Below are positions 5,474 through 6,410 of a stretch of DNA of 6,410 bases, in pieces. Origin of the DNA: Dokdonella_A sp039926025 (GTDB lineage Bacteria; Pseudomonadota; Gammaproteobacteria; Xanthomonadales; Rhodanobacteraceae). The DNA is taken from positions 1-6,410 of the forward strand of contig JBDSXV010000204.1 of assembly GCA_039926025.1 (NCBI GenBank). The letters are read 5' to 3'. The stretch's first letter is position 1, and each line of letters begins with the position of its first letter. Made by a program: the position numbers and the translations under genes. The notes under the pieces are model-generated. The model searched no databases. It was not told where the DNA came from and saw only the letters and a list, made by a program, of their open reading frames with translations.

Positions 5474-6410
5474 ATGAATTCCACTCGCCCGACAGCGGAT
5501 GGAGCTCCGCCTTCCGAGAAGATGACGCGCGCCACGGCAACCGCCAAGGACGAAGCACGACAGCCGGCCGAGCCGGCGGAGACCAGGCTATTCGTCGAAG
5601 GCGACGTTCTGTACGCAGCAATGCTCGCTTCAATCCGAAGCGCTCGCACCTCCATTTGCATGGAGAGTTACATCTTCGCGGGCGACGAGGTAGGTCAGTC
5701 GTTCGCCGAGGCATTGGCCGAGAGGGCGCAGGTGGGCGTCGACGTTCGCCTTCACCTGGACGCGGCGGGAGCGCACGGCGGGCTGTCACGGCCTCTTTTA
5801 AGGATGCTTCGGCAGCAAGGCGTGAGGGTGAAGTGGTTTCATCGTTGGAGCTGGCGCCATCCCACGCGCTACAACCGCCGCAATCACCGCAAGCTCGTGG
5901 TGATCGACGACCGGGTCGCCTATGTTGGTGGCTTTAACATCCACCGTGCGAGTTCGCGCCGCCTGTACGGCGCGAAACGATGGCGTGACAGCCACGTTGC
6001 AATCTCGGGGCCGCTTGCTCTCGACGCAGCCAAACTGTTCGACGCCTTCTGGTGCGGCCACCGACTTGCAATGCCGGCGAAGGGCGGCGTTGCCACCCTG
6101 GTCGTCAATGACACGGGTGATTGCCGTCGCTACATCCGCTGTTTATATTCGGAGGCGATTGCCACGGCGCGCCACCGAATTCATTTGACGACGCCCTACT
6201 TCGTTCCGGACCTGCTTATGCAGCAACAGCTCATGCGGGCCGCCCGCCGTGGCGTCGATGTGCGGCTGCTGGTGCCTTCTCGCAGTGATGTACCCGTGAC
6301 GCGCTGGGCGGCGCACGCTTTCTATGCGGTGCTGATCGACGCCGGGGTGAGCATCTTCGAGTACCTTCCCCGCATGCTGCACGCCAAGACGATGACGATC
6401 GACGGCAGCT
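5474..6410 (+). CDS. cls: Cardiolipin synthase-like phospholipase D superfamily protein, 3' end cut by window edge
   Basis: Membrane-associated enzyme expected to join phosphatidyl groups to make cardiolipin, acting through two HKD motifs. The visible 312 residues start with about 35 Ala/Pro/Glu-rich, probably disordered residues (MNSTRPTADGAPPSEKM), then FVEGDVLYAAMLASIRSAR and ICMESYIFAGDEVG, the usual opening of the catalytic fold. The first HKD motif is NHRKLVVIDD (H138, K140, D145), followed by the GGFN turn (152-155) and the RDSHVAISGP segment. TTPYFVPD (239-246) is the characteristic region before the second half. The second motif, LHAKTMTID (H303, K305, D310), ends the window. The N-terminus lacks membrane helices, which is like ClsB/ClsC rather than ClsA. 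The family is about 380-480 residues, so 70 or more are missing. The start is uncertain: no good ribosome site precedes 5474, and in-frame ATGs also lie at 5426 and 5522. Other PLD-fold phosphatidyltransferases are possible. Confidence 0.9.
   Translation, partial: MNSTRPTADGAPPSEKMTRATATAKDEARQPAEPAETRLFVEGDVLYAAMLASIRSARTSICMESYIFAGDEVGQSFAEALAERAQVGVDVRLHLDAAGAHGGLSRPLLRMLRQQGVRVKWFHRWSWRHPTRYNRRNHRKLVVIDDRVAYVGGFNIHRASSRRLYGAKRWRDSHVAISGPLALDAAKLFDAFWCGHRLAMPAKGGVATLVVNDTGDCRRYIRCLYSEAIATARHRIHLTTPYFVPDLLMQQQLMRAARRGVDVRLLVPSRSDVPVTRWAAHAFYAVLIDAGVSIFEYLPRMLHAKTMTIDGS

Noticed and set aside
1..6410. Search by eye for CRISPR arrays, tRNA or rRNA genes, transposases, toxin-antitoxin pairs and defence systems
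   Set aside because: No regularly spaced repeats, cloverleaf-like sequences or diagnostic protein motifs were found.

Overview
The window reads as GC-rich chromosomal or accessory DNA from a proteobacterium, probably of the beta or gamma class. This assignment rests on the character of the phosphoketolase and cardiolipin synthase-type proteins and on codon use dominated by G/C third positions. No taxonomic marker gene is present, so it is a judgement and not a demonstration. Both edges cut through genes.

Layout. Positions 1-1887 (minus strand) hold most of a phosphoketolase (Xfp), read from its start codon leftwards and running off the left edge. Positions 1888-3495 are about 1.6 kb with little coding content. 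The only sequence there that looks like a protein is a very short minus-strand membrane peptide (2457-2564) with the W-rich helix plus basic tail typical of small SHOCT-like membrane proteins. The rest of that stretch holds several inverted repeats and one copy of an imperfect direct repeat. On the plus strand, 3496-3750 encodes a small heavy-metal-binding (HMA, CopZ-like) protein with a strong ribosome binding site. It is followed 72 bases later by a 12-helix MFS transporter (3823-5112). After a 361-base spacer, which carries the second copy of the direct repeat and a GNRA-loop hairpin, a phospholipase D-superfamily cardiolipin synthase-like gene starts at about 5474 and runs off the right edge.

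How the genes may work together. Xfp splits xylulose-5-phosphate or fructose-6-phosphate to acetyl-phosphate and is a central-carbon bypass enzyme. The HMA protein and MFS transporter are close enough to share a transcript and could form a metal-handling and export pair, but no copper ATPase or MerR-type regulator is visible. The Cls-like enzyme would remodel membrane phospholipid. A stress or envelope-adaptation theme is possible but is only inference. I found no CRISPR array, tRNA, rRNA, transposase or defence system. The most unusual items are the direct repeat flanking the HMA-MFS pair, the HMA-MFS pairing itself, and the structured leader before the Cls-like gene.
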